This document shows positions 53,420-62,308 of a stretch of 64,000 nt of DNA, piece by piece. The first letter of the stretch is position 1. Every line of letters begins with the position of its first letter. Both the position numbers and the translations under genes were made by a program. This DNA comes from Tolypothrix sp. NIES-4075 (GTDB taxonomy: Bacteria; Cyanobacteriota; Cyanobacteriia; Cyanobacteriales; Nostocaceae): NCBI RefSeq assembly GCF_002218085.1, contig NZ_BDUC01000003.1:593666-657665 (forward strand), given 5' to 3'. The notes below the pieces were generated by a model, which had not been told where the DNA came from, did no database searches, and was given only the letters and a program-made list of their open reading frames with translations.

Positions 53420-53560
53420 ATGTCCGACTTAAACCGAGGAATCATGAAGTTTAAGGGCGCAGATTCTCCAAAAGCGGTAACTATCTCTACCGTGCTGCTT
53501 TTGGGATCGATCGCTGCTCTAATTATTTGGGCGCTGCAAGCTGCCTATGCGATAAACTAA
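53420..53560 (+). CDS. 46-residue single-helix membrane protein, possibly photosystem-associated
   Basis: Starts MSDLNRGIMKFKGADSPKAV, then one transmembrane helix (about 20-42: TISTVLLLGSIAALIIWALQ) and a short tail ending YAIN. A strong ribosome site, AAAGGAGG (53401-53408), precedes the ATG. The hydrophilic N-terminus plus one helix is the build of small thylakoid-complex subunits. I recall similar small proteins in many cyanobacteria and suspect a photosystem II assembly factor (Psb35-like), but cannot confirm this. Not a Hlip, as no chlorophyll-binding ExxNxR motif is seen. Confidence 0.8.
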   Translation: MSDLNRGIMKFKGADSPKAVTISTVLLLGSIAALIIWALQAAYAIN

Positions 53561-54016
53561 GGATATTGACAGCTGTTGAGGGACACTCGCAAGGAAAGTT
53601 TGCCAAATTTAAAATTCTGACCAATCTATCTTTGTCTTAAGTGTTTCTCACCAGCTACCTAAAACGCTCTGAAAATAATTTATAAAAATTTTATATTTTC
53701 GAGTTGAAATTTCACATATAAGAAGTTAAATCTGGCTATCGTGAAAACAGGGTGTGAAATGTATTCTAGATGCGATCGACACAGAAACGCAGTCAAGCTT
53801 AAACGCACGCGTCTACCTATATTATTTTTAAATTACTTATAGTACTTGACTTTAGTTTCAACCCCAAAGTATTTATATTTATTAATTTATGTAACTGTTA
53901 TAGGCAAACGCATCCAAAATCATTAGATGCATCTGTCTTTGGTATCTATATGAAAAAATCGCCTTTGTTGAAGGCACAAAGAGCCAAGACTATAAATCTC
54001 AAACCCACAATGTACA
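53561..54016. other. Spacer, nothing recognised
   Basis: AT-rich, 456 bp, between the small membrane protein gene and the PlsY-fusion gene. No clear terminator, repeat or RNA. Confidence 0.45.
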
Positions 54017-56908
54017 ATGCTTGAACTCTGGGGTGCCTTAATTATTTTAATTGTCTGCCCCCTCTTGGGGGCACTACCGCTAATTGACTGGATTACCCAA
54101 GCTTTAAATGGGCGGCAATTAGCACACGTAGGTACTGGTAATATCAGTGTCTCAGCCGCATTTTATCACGGTGGGAGACTGGTAGGAATTCTGGCGGTAT
54201 TGTCAGAAGCGTTGAAGGGAATTGCCGCTGTCTTACTTGCCCGTGCTTTCTTTGGAGAGGGATCGGCTTGGGAATTGATTGCCCTGATTGCCTTAGTATT
54301 AGGACGATACTGGGTAGCAAAAGGTGCAGGAACGACAAATGTTGCTTGGGGATTTGCCGTACACGATCCGCTGGTAGCTGGATTTGTGCTTTTTCTGGTA
54401 ACTATTACCTTTAGTGTTGTTCGCAACAAACAATTGGGAAAATACGGCGTTTTGGTATTGTTTCCTTTGCTTGTCACACTTTTGCACGCTGAGGATTTAC
54501 CGAGAATCATCGCTGCTGTTGCTTTGGCAGTGTTACTTGGCTGGATTTATAAACGAATTCCGGATGATTTGAATTTACCAACCGAAAACGCGCAAAGAGA
54601 TTCGCAAGCAGCTAATAAATTTTTTCGCGGTGAGATAAATATTGTTTCTTTAGATGACGATTTGGATGCTGCCTTATTCGGACAAAAAGCAGCTACTTTA
54701 TCTCAAATTAAGCGCTGGGGTTATCCAGTGCCAAAAGGGTGGGTACTGGCGCCCAAAGACGATGCAGAAGCATTAGTAGAGGTTATGCATCCTTCAGAAT
54801 TATCGCCTCTGGTGGTGCGTTCCTCGGCGATTGGGGAAGATTCAGAACAAGCTTCTGCTGCCGGACAATATGAAACAATTTTAAATGTTACCAATAAACA
54901 AGAGTTGCGAGAAGCGATCGCCCTGACTCAAGCTTCTTACAACGATGCATCTGCCATGCAATATCGACGCGATCGCGGTTCCCAAGAAGCAGCAATGGCA
55001 GTGCTAGTTCAACAACAAGTCCAAAGTGTTTATTCTGGTGTAGCTTTCAGCCGCGATCCGATTACTCGACAAGGAGAAGCGATCGTCATCGAAGCTTTAC
55101 CAGGAAGTCCAACTCAAATCGTTTCCGGACGAGTCACACCAGAACAATATCGCGCTTTTGTCGTCGAAACCGAAAATTTTAAGTTTGTGCAATTAGAAGG
55201 CACTGGACTTGTACCACAAGCTTTACTTAAACAAGTCGCTTACTTATGCCGACATATAGAAGAACGTTTTCATGGCATTCCCCAAGATATTGAGTGGAGT
55301 TACGATGGTCAAACTCTTTGGATATTACAAGCACGACCTATCACCACTTTACTACCAATTTGGACTCGCAAAATCGCCGCCGAAGTAATTCCTGGATTGA
55401 TTCGTCCCTTAACTTGGTCGATTAACCGTCCTTTAACTTGCGGCGTTTGGGGAGAACTTTTTACCGTCGTTTTAGGCGATCGCGCTGAAGGATTAGACTT
55501 TAAAGAAACTGCCACGCTTCATTATTCTAGAGCATATTTTAATGCATCCCTCTTAGGGCAGATTTTTTTAAGAATGGGTTTACCGCCGGAAAGTCTGGAA
55601 TTTTTAACCAGGGGTTCTAAAATGAGTAAACCACCTTTGGATTCCACCTTAAGGAATCTACCCGGGCTGGCGAAGTTGCTCAGACGCGAATTAAATTTAG
55701 AAAAAGACTTTAAGCGGGATTATCACAGACGCTTTGTGCCTGGTTTGTCGCAGTTAGCGCAAGAATTTATCGATGACTTCGATCCGCCAAAGTTGTTAAA
55801 TAGAATTGACTTTATTTTAGTATTGCTTCGCCTGGGGACTTATTACAGTATTTTAGCACCTTTGAGTGTAGCGTTGCGCCAAGGTATTTTTCGCGTAAAA
55901 GATGGCAAAATTGATAACAGCGTCACACCAGAAGTAGCAGCAATGCGATCGCTGAGTGCATTAGCCGCAGATGCCAAACAGGTATTACCACAAGGAGAAC
56001 CACAGCAAGTATTTGAGCAACTAGCACCAACCCCAGAAGGGCAGAAAATTTTACAACAATTCGACGAATTGCTTCAAGATTACGGCTATTTAAGTGAAGT
56101 TGGAACTGATATTGCCGTTCCCACCTGGAAGGAAGATCCTCAAGCGATAAAGCAGTTATTTGTGCAGTTGATGCAGGATAACCAACCGCTGATAGATAAT
56201 TTAGAAGGAATTTATCGTCCGCAAAAACAAAACAAAAAGCGAGGATTTGTGCAACGGCGCGTGGATCTCAAAGGACGAGTTACTGAGGTATACTCGCGCT
56301 TGTTAGGTGAGTTGCGCTGGTGTTTTGTTGCTTTAGAAAAAATTTGGTTACAAGCCGGCTTGTTGAAGGAAAAAGGGGATATCTTTTTTCTAGAATTGAA
56401 TGAAGTGCGGCAATTGATAGAGGATTGGGATGCTCGATTGATTTCGCAGTTGCAAGACTCAGTGCTAGTTAGGCGATCGCAACTTACAGAAGACAGTCAA
56501 TTAAATCAAATACCTCTTTTAGTTTACGGCAATGCTCCCCCCGTACCTTTAGCTCTTTCTAAGATAACCTCCGATCAAATACTACAAGGCATTCCCGCTA
56601 GTCACGGACAAGCCGAGGGAAGAGTTAAGGTGTTGCGAAATTTACAAGATATACCAGAGATTGACCGGGATACGATATTGGTAGTGCCTTATACCGATTC
56701 TGGCTGGGCACCGTTGTTAGTTAGAGCCGGTGGCTTAATTGCCGAAGCTGGTGGAAGATTATCTCATGGTGCGATCGTCGCTCGTGAATATGGTATACCA
56801 GCGGTGATGGATGTACGCGGTGCTACCTGGTTGCTACAAGATGGTCAGCGAGTCAGAATTGATGGCTATCGCGGCATTGTGGAATTATCTAATGATTTAA
56901 GACCGTAG
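54017..56908 (+). CDS. Fusion: PlsY-like membrane domain + PPDK/rifampicin-phosphotransferase-like module
   Basis: 963 residues. Residues 1-180 form about five transmembrane helices resembling the glycerol-3-phosphate acyltransferase PlsY: VGTGNISVSAAFYHGGRLVG matches motif 1 and KGAGTTNVAWG is a degenerate motif 2. An ATP-grasp PPDK_N domain follows (about 210-450: GQKAATLSQIKRWGYPVPKG, VRSSAIGEDSEQASAAGQYE, ILQARPITTL). Then a 400-residue helical domain without recognised motif, and a PEP-utiliser swivel domain (about 865-960: EAGGRLSHGAIVAREYGIPA) with phosphocarrier H917. No C-terminal PEP/pyruvate barrel is present, so the layout resembles rifampicin phosphotransferase rather than PEP synthase. 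Substrate unknown. The stop codon lies in a REP head. Confidence 0.85.
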   Translation: MLELWGALIILIVCPLLGALPLIDWITQALNGRQLAHVGTGNISVSAAFYHGGRLVGILAVLSEALKGIAAVLLARAFFGEGSAWELIALIALVLGRYWVAKGAGTTNVAWGFAVHDPLVAGFVLFLVTITFSVVRNKQLGKYGVLVLFPLLVTLLHAEDLPRIIAAVALAVLLGWIYKRIPDDLNLPTENAQRDSQAANKFFRGEINIVSLDDDLDAALFGQKAATLSQIKRWGYPVPKGWVLAPKDDAEALVEVMHPSELSPLVVRSSAIGEDSEQASAAGQYETILNVTNKQELREAIALTQASYNDASAMQYRRDRGSQEAAMAVLVQQQVQSVYSGVAFSRDPITRQGEAIVIEALPGSPTQIVSGRVTPEQYRAFVVETENFKFVQLEGTGLVPQALLKQVAYLCRHIEERFHGIPQDIEWSYDGQTLWILQARPITTLLPIWTRKIAAEVIPGLIRPLTWSINRPLTCGVWGELFTVVLGDRAEGLDFKETATLHYSRAYFNASLLGQIFLRMGLPPESLEFLTRGSKMSKPPLDSTLRNLPGLAKLLRRELNLEKDFKRDYHRRFVPGLSQLAQEFIDDFDPPKLLNRIDFILVLLRLGTYYSILAPLSVALRQGIFRVKDGKIDNSVTPEVAAMRSLSALAADAKQVLPQGEPQQVFEQLAPTPEGQKILQQFDELLQDYGYLSEVGTDIAVPTWKEDPQAIKQLFVQLMQDNQPLIDNLEGIYRPQKQNKKRGFVQRRVDLKGRVTEVYSRLLGELRWCFVALEKIWLQAGLLKEKGDIFFLELNEVRQLIEDWDARLISQLQDSVLVRRSQLTEDSQLNQIPLLVYGNAPPVPLALSKITSDQILQGIPASHGQAEGRVKVLRNLQDIPEIDRDTILVVPYTDSGWAPLLVRAGGLIAEAGGRLSHGAIVAREYGIPAVMDVRGATWLLQDGQRVRIDGYRGIVELSNDLRP

Positions 56909-56926
56909 TAAGCGATTAATCGCTTC
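56905..56926. repeat. Single REP unit overlapping a stop codon
   Basis: GTAGTAAGCGATTAATCGCTT, the GTAG head plus one hairpin. TAG at 56906-56908 is the stop codon of the fusion gene. Confidence 0.75.
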
Positions 56927-56953
56927 CTCCTCGTTCCCAGTCTCAGTTAGCCA

Positions 56954-57024
56954 GTAGGGTGCGTTATGCAAAAGTGCTAACGCACCTAAATCTTGTAGTG
57001 CGTTACTTCGTTAACGCACCCTAC
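56954..57024. repeat. MITE-like element with GTAGGGTGCGTTA terminal inverted repeats
   Basis: Perfect 13-bp ends GTAGGGTGCGTTA (56954-56966) and TAACGCACCCTAC (57012-57024). Internal partial copies GCTAACGCACC and AGTGCGTTA also occur. Noncoding; again bounded by GTAG and CTAC. Confidence 0.85.
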
Positions 57025-57674
57025 AAATTATGTGTCCTGCCAAGGTAAGAGGTAAAGAGAGAATAGGTAATTTTCAAGTGGAAAGAAAGTAAAAATGAAT
57101 GCGAGAAATGAGGAAATGCGAGGCAGAGCCTCAAAAAAGACATTCCCAGGCTCCAGCCTGGGAACGAATCTAATGCAAAGTTAAAAAACTTAATATATAA
57201 ATTTACTCCCGACCATTGATAAATAATTATCTATATATATTGATGAAAACGAATAAATACAGCTTAAAAGCATTTAGCCATAGTATAAAAATAATAATTG
57301 TCATAAATAAAAAGCTATACATTCAAGTTTTATCCGCCATTTGCGACTGAACTATAAGTTTTTACTTATAGATCCAATATAATATTTTTTTAATAATTAC
57401 AGTTTAAAAGATATCAATTTGTCATTAAAACCTGTAAACTGTTTTCAACAAGGTAAGCGATCCCCAAAGATCGCATCTATCTAAAGAGCAATAAATAAAT
57501 TAACCACAGTTTATCTTTAGGCAGATAAACGAGTCTTTTCTACATGTAAAAGGCGCATATCTGCTTATTAGTTATAGCTGAAAATTGCCATTGAAAATGC
57601 AAGAAACATAAGATTGTTTCTCTGCTTAAATTGTCGTACTTAAAAACAAGAAAGTTCCCACTGAAGGAGATATT
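57025..57674. other. AT-rich promoter region of the cmp/nrt-like operon
   Basis: 650 bp without a gene. A CATTCCCAGG...CCTGGGAACG hairpin lies near 57142-57168; the rest is strongly AT-rich. I saw no GTA-N8-TAC NtcA site, which would be expected for a nitrate operon. CmpR-type TTA-N7/8-TAA sites cannot be told from background in such AT-rich DNA. Confidence 0.5.
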
Positions 57675-59042
57675 ATGACAGAATTTTTTAATCAATTTTC
57701 TCGCCGCAAATTTATATTAACAGCCGGAGCCTCTGCGGGTGCTGTGTTTCTCAAAGGCTGTTTGGGAAATCCCCCGGCAAGCATTACAGGTAAAAGTGTA
57801 CAGGCACAGCCAGCGGCTCAAACTGTTGCCAATTTAACTCCAGAACAAACACCAGAAACGACTACAGTTAAGTTAGGATATATCCCAATTGTCGAAGCGG
57901 CTCCTTTAATTATTGCCAAAGAGAAAGGCTTTTTTGCCAAGTATGGCATGACCAATGTTGACCTTGCCAAACAAGCTTCTTGGGGTGCAGCACGGGACAA
58001 TGTAGAAATTGGTTCAGCTGGTGGTGGGATTGATGGCGGACAATGGCAAATGCCAATGCCGCATTTAATTACCGAAGGTTTAATTACCAAAGGTAATAAA
58101 AAAATTCCCATGTATGTGCTGTGTCAATTAATTACGCATGGAAATGCAATTGCGATCGCTAACAAGCATCAAGGCAAAGGAATTAGTTTGCAACTTGCCG
58201 GCGCTAAGTCTTTATTTACCCAACTCAAATCCTCAACACCCTTCACCGCTGCATTTACCTTTCCCCATGTCAACCAAGATTTGTGGATTCGTTACTGGTT
58301 AGCTGCCGGCGGTTTAGATCCGGATGCAGATGTCAAATTGTTGACAGTACCAGCAGCGCAAACTGTCGCAAATATGAAGACAGGAACGATGGATGCCTTT
58401 AGTACCGGCGATCCTTGGCCCAATCGTCTTGTGAAAGACAAAATTGGCTTCATGGCAGCATTAACCGCAGAAATTTGGAAGAATCACCCCGAAGAATATT
58501 TTGCTATGAAAGGTGAGTGGGTTGACAAAAATCCTAAGGCAACCAAAGCGCTTTTAAAAGGAATTATGGCGGCTCAACAATGGTTAGATAATTTTGATAA
58601 CCGGAAAGAAGCGGCTCAAATTCTCGCTGGCAGAAATTATTTTAATCTTCCTGCGGAAATTTTACTCGAACCATTCCAAGGTAAGTATGACATGGGTGAT
58701 GGTCGCAAAATTGATGATAAATCAATGGCGGCTTATTACTGGAAAGATGGAAAAGGTAATGTTTCTTATCCCTACAAGAGTCATGATTTGTGGTTCATAG
58801 TTGAAAATGTTCGCTGGGGATTTTTGCCGAAAGAATACTTGACTACAGCTAAAGCATTAGTCGATAAAGTCAACCGCGAAGATATTTGGAAAGAAGCTGC
58901 GAAAGAAGCTGGAATTGCTGCCGCTGATATTCCTACAAGTACTTCGCGTGGGGTAGAAGAATTTTTTGATGGGGTTAAGTTTGACCCGGAGAAGCCAGAA
59001 GAATATCTCAGAAGTTTGAAGATTAAGAAAGTTAGTGTTTAG
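57675..59042 (+). CDS. cmpA: Bicarbonate (or nitrate) ABC transporter substrate-binding protein, CmpA/NrtA family
   Basis: 455 residues. Twin-arginine lipoprotein signal: SRRKFILTAG with RR at 10-11, and LKGC with lipidated Cys at 29. Binding domain: VKLGYIPIVEAAPLIIAKEK, GSAGGGIDGGQWQMPMPHLI, FSTGDPWPNRLV and STSRGVEEFFDGVKF. CmpA and NrtA are close homologues. The stretches PHLITEG, QLITHGNAIAIANKHQGKGI and YPYKSHDLWF resemble CmpA as I recall it. The absence of nirA and narB next door also points to bicarbonate. First gene of a four-gene operon; AAGGAGAT precedes the ATG. Confidence 0.8.
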   Translation: MTEFFNQFSRRKFILTAGASAGAVFLKGCLGNPPASITGKSVQAQPAAQTVANLTPEQTPETTTVKLGYIPIVEAAPLIIAKEKGFFAKYGMTNVDLAKQASWGAARDNVEIGSAGGGIDGGQWQMPMPHLITEGLITKGNKKIPMYVLCQLITHGNAIAIANKHQGKGISLQLAGAKSLFTQLKSSTPFTAAFTFPHVNQDLWIRYWLAAGGLDPDADVKLLTVPAAQTVANMKTGTMDAFSTGDPWPNRLVKDKIGFMAALTAEIWKNHPEEYFAMKGEWVDKNPKATKALLKGIMAAQQWLDNFDNRKEAAQILAGRNYFNLPAEILLEPFQGKYDMGDGRKIDDKSMAAYYWKDGKGNVSYPYKSHDLWFIVENVRWGFLPKEYLTTAKALVDKVNREDIWKEAAKEAGIAAADIPTSTSRGVEEFFDGVKFDPEKPEEYLRSLKIKKVSV

Positions 59043-59046
59043 ATTT

Positions 59047-59069
59047 TAAGCACGCTTTGTGCTTACTAC
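59047..59069. repeat. Half REPIN element
   Basis: TTAAGCACGCTTTGTGCTTACTAC, a single hairpin with the CTAC end, in the 51-nt cmpA-cmpB gap. Confidence 0.65.
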
Positions 59070-59093
59070 GTAATTAAGAGGAGAATATAGACA

Positions 59094-59933
59094 ATGACAA
59101 TTGCTCAAAAACGTCCTGTTGGCGCTAGGTTAGATAATAGTTTTATTTCTCGGTTGAAGAAGCAGTTTCCTAATTTGATTCCTCCGGCTGTTGCGATCGC
59201 TATCTTTTTAGTTCTTTGGCAATTATTTGCTTTCATTCCTGGCGCAACTCTACCGGGTCCGATACAGGTGATTCAAGATACTTGGATATTGATATTTTGG
59301 CCCTTTTATGACAACGGTGGGATAGATAAGGGCTTGTTTTGGCAGATTTTAGCCAGTCTGAAAAGAGTTGCGATTAGCTATACTTTAGCGGCGATTGTTG
59401 GTATTGGCTTGGGCATTTTGATCGGTGTGAATCAAACAATGTCCAAAGCTTTAGATCCTCTGTTTCAGCTACTGCGGACTGTACCACCTTTGGCTTGGGT
59501 GCCGATTTCCTTAGCAGCTTTGCGACAAAATGAACCCGCTGCTTTATTCGTAATTTTCATCACCGCAATTTGGCCCATTTTAATTAACACTGCTGTCGGC
59601 GTAACTCAAATTCCCCAAGATTACAACAACGTCGCCAAAGTTTTGCAACTTAGCCGCAAAGAATATTTTACAAACATTCTGATTCCCGCAGCTTTACCTT
59701 ACATTTTCACCGGATTGAGAATTGCGATCGGTTTGGCTTGGTTGGCGATTATTGCAGCTGAAATCGTTATGTCCGGTATTGTCGGAATTGGCTTTTTCAT
59801 CTGGAATGCTTATCAAAATAATGATGTCAGTGAAGTTATTTTGGCTCTAGTTTACATCGGCGTTGTCGGTCTGCTGCTAGATAAACTCATGGCGTGGATT
59901 CAACACAAGATTTTACCAGCAGAACAAAAGTAA
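59094..59933 (+). CDS. cmpB: Bicarbonate/nitrate ABC transporter permease, CmpB/NrtB family
   Basis: 279 residues with about six transmembrane helices after a basic N-terminus. BPD-permease features include LPGPIQVIQDTWILIFWPFY, LDPLFQLLRTVPPLAWVPIS and the EAA-type loop GVTQIPQDYNNVAKVLQLSR that contacts the ATPases. Forms the membrane channel for the anion captured by the upstream binding protein. Follows cmpA by 51 nt containing a half REPIN; AAGAGGAGAA ribosome site before the ATG. Confidence 0.92.
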   Translation: MTIAQKRPVGARLDNSFISRLKKQFPNLIPPAVAIAIFLVLWQLFAFIPGATLPGPIQVIQDTWILIFWPFYDNGGIDKGLFWQILASLKRVAISYTLAAIVGIGLGILIGVNQTMSKALDPLFQLLRTVPPLAWVPISLAALRQNEPAALFVIFITAIWPILINTAVGVTQIPQDYNNVAKVLQLSRKEYFTNILIPAALPYIFTGLRIAIGLAWLAIIAAEIVMSGIVGIGFFIWNAYQNNDVSEVILALVYIGVVGLLLDKLMAWIQHKILPAEQK

Positions 59934-59945
59934 CCACTAACCACT

Positions 59946-59973
59946 GTAGAGACGCGATTAATCGCGTCTCTAA
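59946..59973. repeat. GTAGAGACGCGAT palindrome in the cmpB-cmpC gap
   Basis: GTAGAGACGCGATT followed by its near-exact complement AATCGCGTCTCTA. The same palindrome is found in mutL at 490-517 and, with a slightly different centre, in the 26486-26641 tandem array. Confidence 0.85.
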
Positions 59974-60004
59974 CAAATAACAACCAACACTTCCCAAAAA
60001 TGCT

Positions 60005-62008
60005 ATGTCTATCTTTGTTGCTGTTGACCAAATTGATAAAGTTTTTGAGTTAACCGGCGGTGGTAAGTATATCGCCCTCAAAGGTATTAATCTGGAGATT
60101 AAAAAAGGAGAATTCGTTTCTTTAATTGGTCACTCCGGTTGCGGTAAATCGACTTTATTAAATATGATTGCCGGTCTGGATTTGCCAACTGAAGGTGTTG
60201 TGACTTTGGAAGGACAAAGAATCACTAAACCAGGTCCAGATAGAATGGTGGTGTTTCAAAATTATTCGCTGTTACCTTGGCGAACGGTGAGAGAAAATAT
60301 TACGCTTGCCGTAGACTCAGTAATGAAGGGTATGCCGGCAGGTGAACGCAAAGCTATTGTCGAAAAACATATCGATATGGTGGGTTTGCGTCCCCATGCT
60401 GATAAACAACCGGGGATGCTATCTGGAGGACAAAAACAAAGAGTAGCGATCGCTCGCGCTTTGGCGATTCGTCCTAAGTTACTATTGCTAGATGAGCCAT
60501 TTGGTGCATTGGATGCACTCACACGCGGCAATTTGCAAGAACAATTGATGCAAATTTGTCAAGAAAATGAAGTTACTGCCGTGATGGTGACACACGATGT
60601 CGATGAGGCAGTGCTGTTATCTGACAGAATTGTGATGTTGACCAATGGACCAGAATCGAAAATTGGCGACATTTTAGAAGTTGATATTCCTAGACCCCGC
60701 AAGCGGATGGAAGTAGTCGAACATCCGAGTTACTACAGCTTGCGTAGTGAGATGATTTACTTCCTCAACCAGCAAAAACGCATCAAGAAAATTAGAGCTA
60801 GGAAAACTGCTAATATTGCTCGTCATGGCTTAGAAAAAGTTAACTTAGAAATTGGCTTTTTACCCCTTACCGCTTGCGCTCCTTTAGCGATCGCACTTGA
60901 AAAAGGCTTCTTTGCCAAACATGGTTTAGATGAAGTTAGCCTCGTGCGGGAAAGTAGCTGGCGTGGTATCGTTGATGGCATGACCGGCGGTTATTTAGAT
61001 GCGGCGCAAATGCCTTCAGGAATGCCAATGTGGTTGACCTTAGGAGGACATAACAACCAACCTTTACCCGTGGTTACTGCCCTCACCATGACCCGCAACG
61101 GTAACGCCATCACCTTAGCGAGACGCTTCTATGAAGAAGGTGTGCAAAGCTTATCAGACTTCAAAAATTACCTGCTTCGCACCCGCGACTTACGCCATAC
61201 AATGGGCGTAGTGCATCCCGCATCAATGCATAACTTGCTACTGCGCTACTGGCTAGCTGCGGGGGGAATTGACCCGGATTTAGACGTGGATATGAAGACT
61301 ATCCCCCCAGCGCAGATGGTCGCAGACTTGAAAGCCGGCAGTATAGATGGTTACTGCGTGGGTGAACCTTGGAATTATCGCGCTGCGGTGGAACAAATTG
61401 GCTTTACGATCGCTACCGATTTAGAAGTTTGGTTTGGACACCCAGGTAAAGTTCTCGGTGTGCGGGAAGATTGGGCAGAAGCTTACCCGAACACCCATAT
61501 AGCCTTAACTAAAGCTTTGCTAGAAGCTTGTTATTACTGTGCAATTCCAGAAAATGCCCTAGAGATTCGGCAAATTTTAGCACGGCGGGAATACGTCAGC
61601 AACGATATCGAGTACATTCAAATCGAAGATCCAAATAGCGGTACTTGTAGCTTAGATTATCCGCTGCGCGATTATGCCCATCATCAATTTTACTCGGATT
61701 CTGCCATCAATCGCCCCAGTCGGACCGAGCAAATTTGGATTATGAGTCAATTAGCGCGTTGGGGTGATACTCCCTTCCCTAGAAATTGGGTGGAAGTTGT
61801 CGAAAGAGTCTGTCGAGTTCGGGTCTTCAGCACCGCAGCTCGCGAATTAGGTTTAGATATTAGCTACACTCGTCAACCGATCCAACTGTTCGATGGAACT
61901 CCGTTTAATGCCGACGATCCAATATCTTATCTCAACAGCTTGCACATTAAACGTGATGTTTCTGTGGCTGAAGTAATTCTGGATACACCCACGAGGAGAG
62001 TAGCGTAG
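60005..62008 (+). CDS. cmpC: ABC ATPase fused to a CmpA-like regulatory domain, CmpC/NrtC family
   Basis: 667 residues. The N-terminal ATPase (1-255) has GHSGCGKSTLLNMIAGLDLP, the QNYSLLPW Q-loop, signature LSGGQKQRVAIARALA and LLLLDEPFGALDAL. From about 278 a second domain homologous to the binding protein begins (VNLEIGFLPLTACAPLAIAL, DAAQMPSGMPMWL, GYCVGEPWNYRA, HIKRDVSV). It lacks a signal peptide and so sits in the cytoplasm. In this family the domain gates transport according to intracellular substrate. The TAG stop is the TAG of a REPIN head, and about 300 bp of repeats separate it from cmpD. Confidence 0.93.
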   Translation: MSIFVAVDQIDKVFELTGGGKYIALKGINLEIKKGEFVSLIGHSGCGKSTLLNMIAGLDLPTEGVVTLEGQRITKPGPDRMVVFQNYSLLPWRTVRENITLAVDSVMKGMPAGERKAIVEKHIDMVGLRPHADKQPGMLSGGQKQRVAIARALAIRPKLLLLDEPFGALDALTRGNLQEQLMQICQENEVTAVMVTHDVDEAVLLSDRIVMLTNGPESKIGDILEVDIPRPRKRMEVVEHPSYYSLRSEMIYFLNQQKRIKKIRARKTANIARHGLEKVNLEIGFLPLTACAPLAIALEKGFFAKHGLDEVSLVRESSWRGIVDGMTGGYLDAAQMPSGMPMWLTLGGHNNQPLPVVTALTMTRNGNAITLARRFYEEGVQSLSDFKNYLLRTRDLRHTMGVVHPASMHNLLLRYWLAAGGIDPDLDVDMKTIPPAQMVADLKAGSIDGYCVGEPWNYRAAVEQIGFTIATDLEVWFGHPGKVLGVREDWAEAYPNTHIALTKALLEACYYCAIPENALEIRQILARREYVSNDIEYIQIEDPNSGTCSLDYPLRDYAHHQFYSDSAINRPSRTEQIWIMSQLARWGDTPFPRNWVEVVERVCRVRVFSTAARELGLDISYTRQPIQLFDGTPFNADDPISYLNSLHIKRDVSVAEVILDTPTRRVA

Positions 62009-62054
62009 TAAGCACTAAAGTGCTTATTTGTTTGAGCGCTGAAGCGCTCACTAC
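62005..62054. repeat. REPIN-like element overlapping the cmpC stop codon
   Basis: GTAGTAAGCACTAAAGTGCTT, linker TTTGTTT, then GAGCGCTGAAGCGCTCACTAC. TAG at 62006-62008 is the cmpC stop. Confidence 0.87.
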
Positions 62055-62070
62055 TGCTATTTATCCTCAC

Positions 62071-62280
62071 GCACGACCTTCGGAAGCTCAACCATGACCT
62101 TCTGAACTCGAACGATGACCTTCTGAACTCGAACGATGACCTTCTGAACTCGAACGATGACCTTCTGAACTCGAACCATGACCTTCTGAACTCGAACGAT
62201 GACCTTCGGAAGCTCAACGATGACCTTCTGAAGCTCAACGATGACCTTCTGAAGCTCAACGATGACCTTCGGAACTCGAA
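62071..62280. repeat. Ten-unit 21-bp minisatellite between cmpC and cmpD
   Basis: Units start at 62071, 62092, 62113, 62134, 62155, 62176, 62197, 62218, 62239 and 62260. Two variants alternate, CGATGACCTTCTGAACTCGA(A) and CGATGACCTTCGGAAGCTCA(A). As 21 is a multiple of three, frames stay open; the minus strand would read VIVRVQK heptapeptides, but no start or ribosome site supports a gene. Confidence 0.95.
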
Positions 62281-62308
62281 CCTTGAACTTTTTAACTTCT
62301 AAAACGCC

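Noticed and set aside
62071..62280. Possible CRISPR array
   Set aside because: 21-bp units abut directly and have no spacers.
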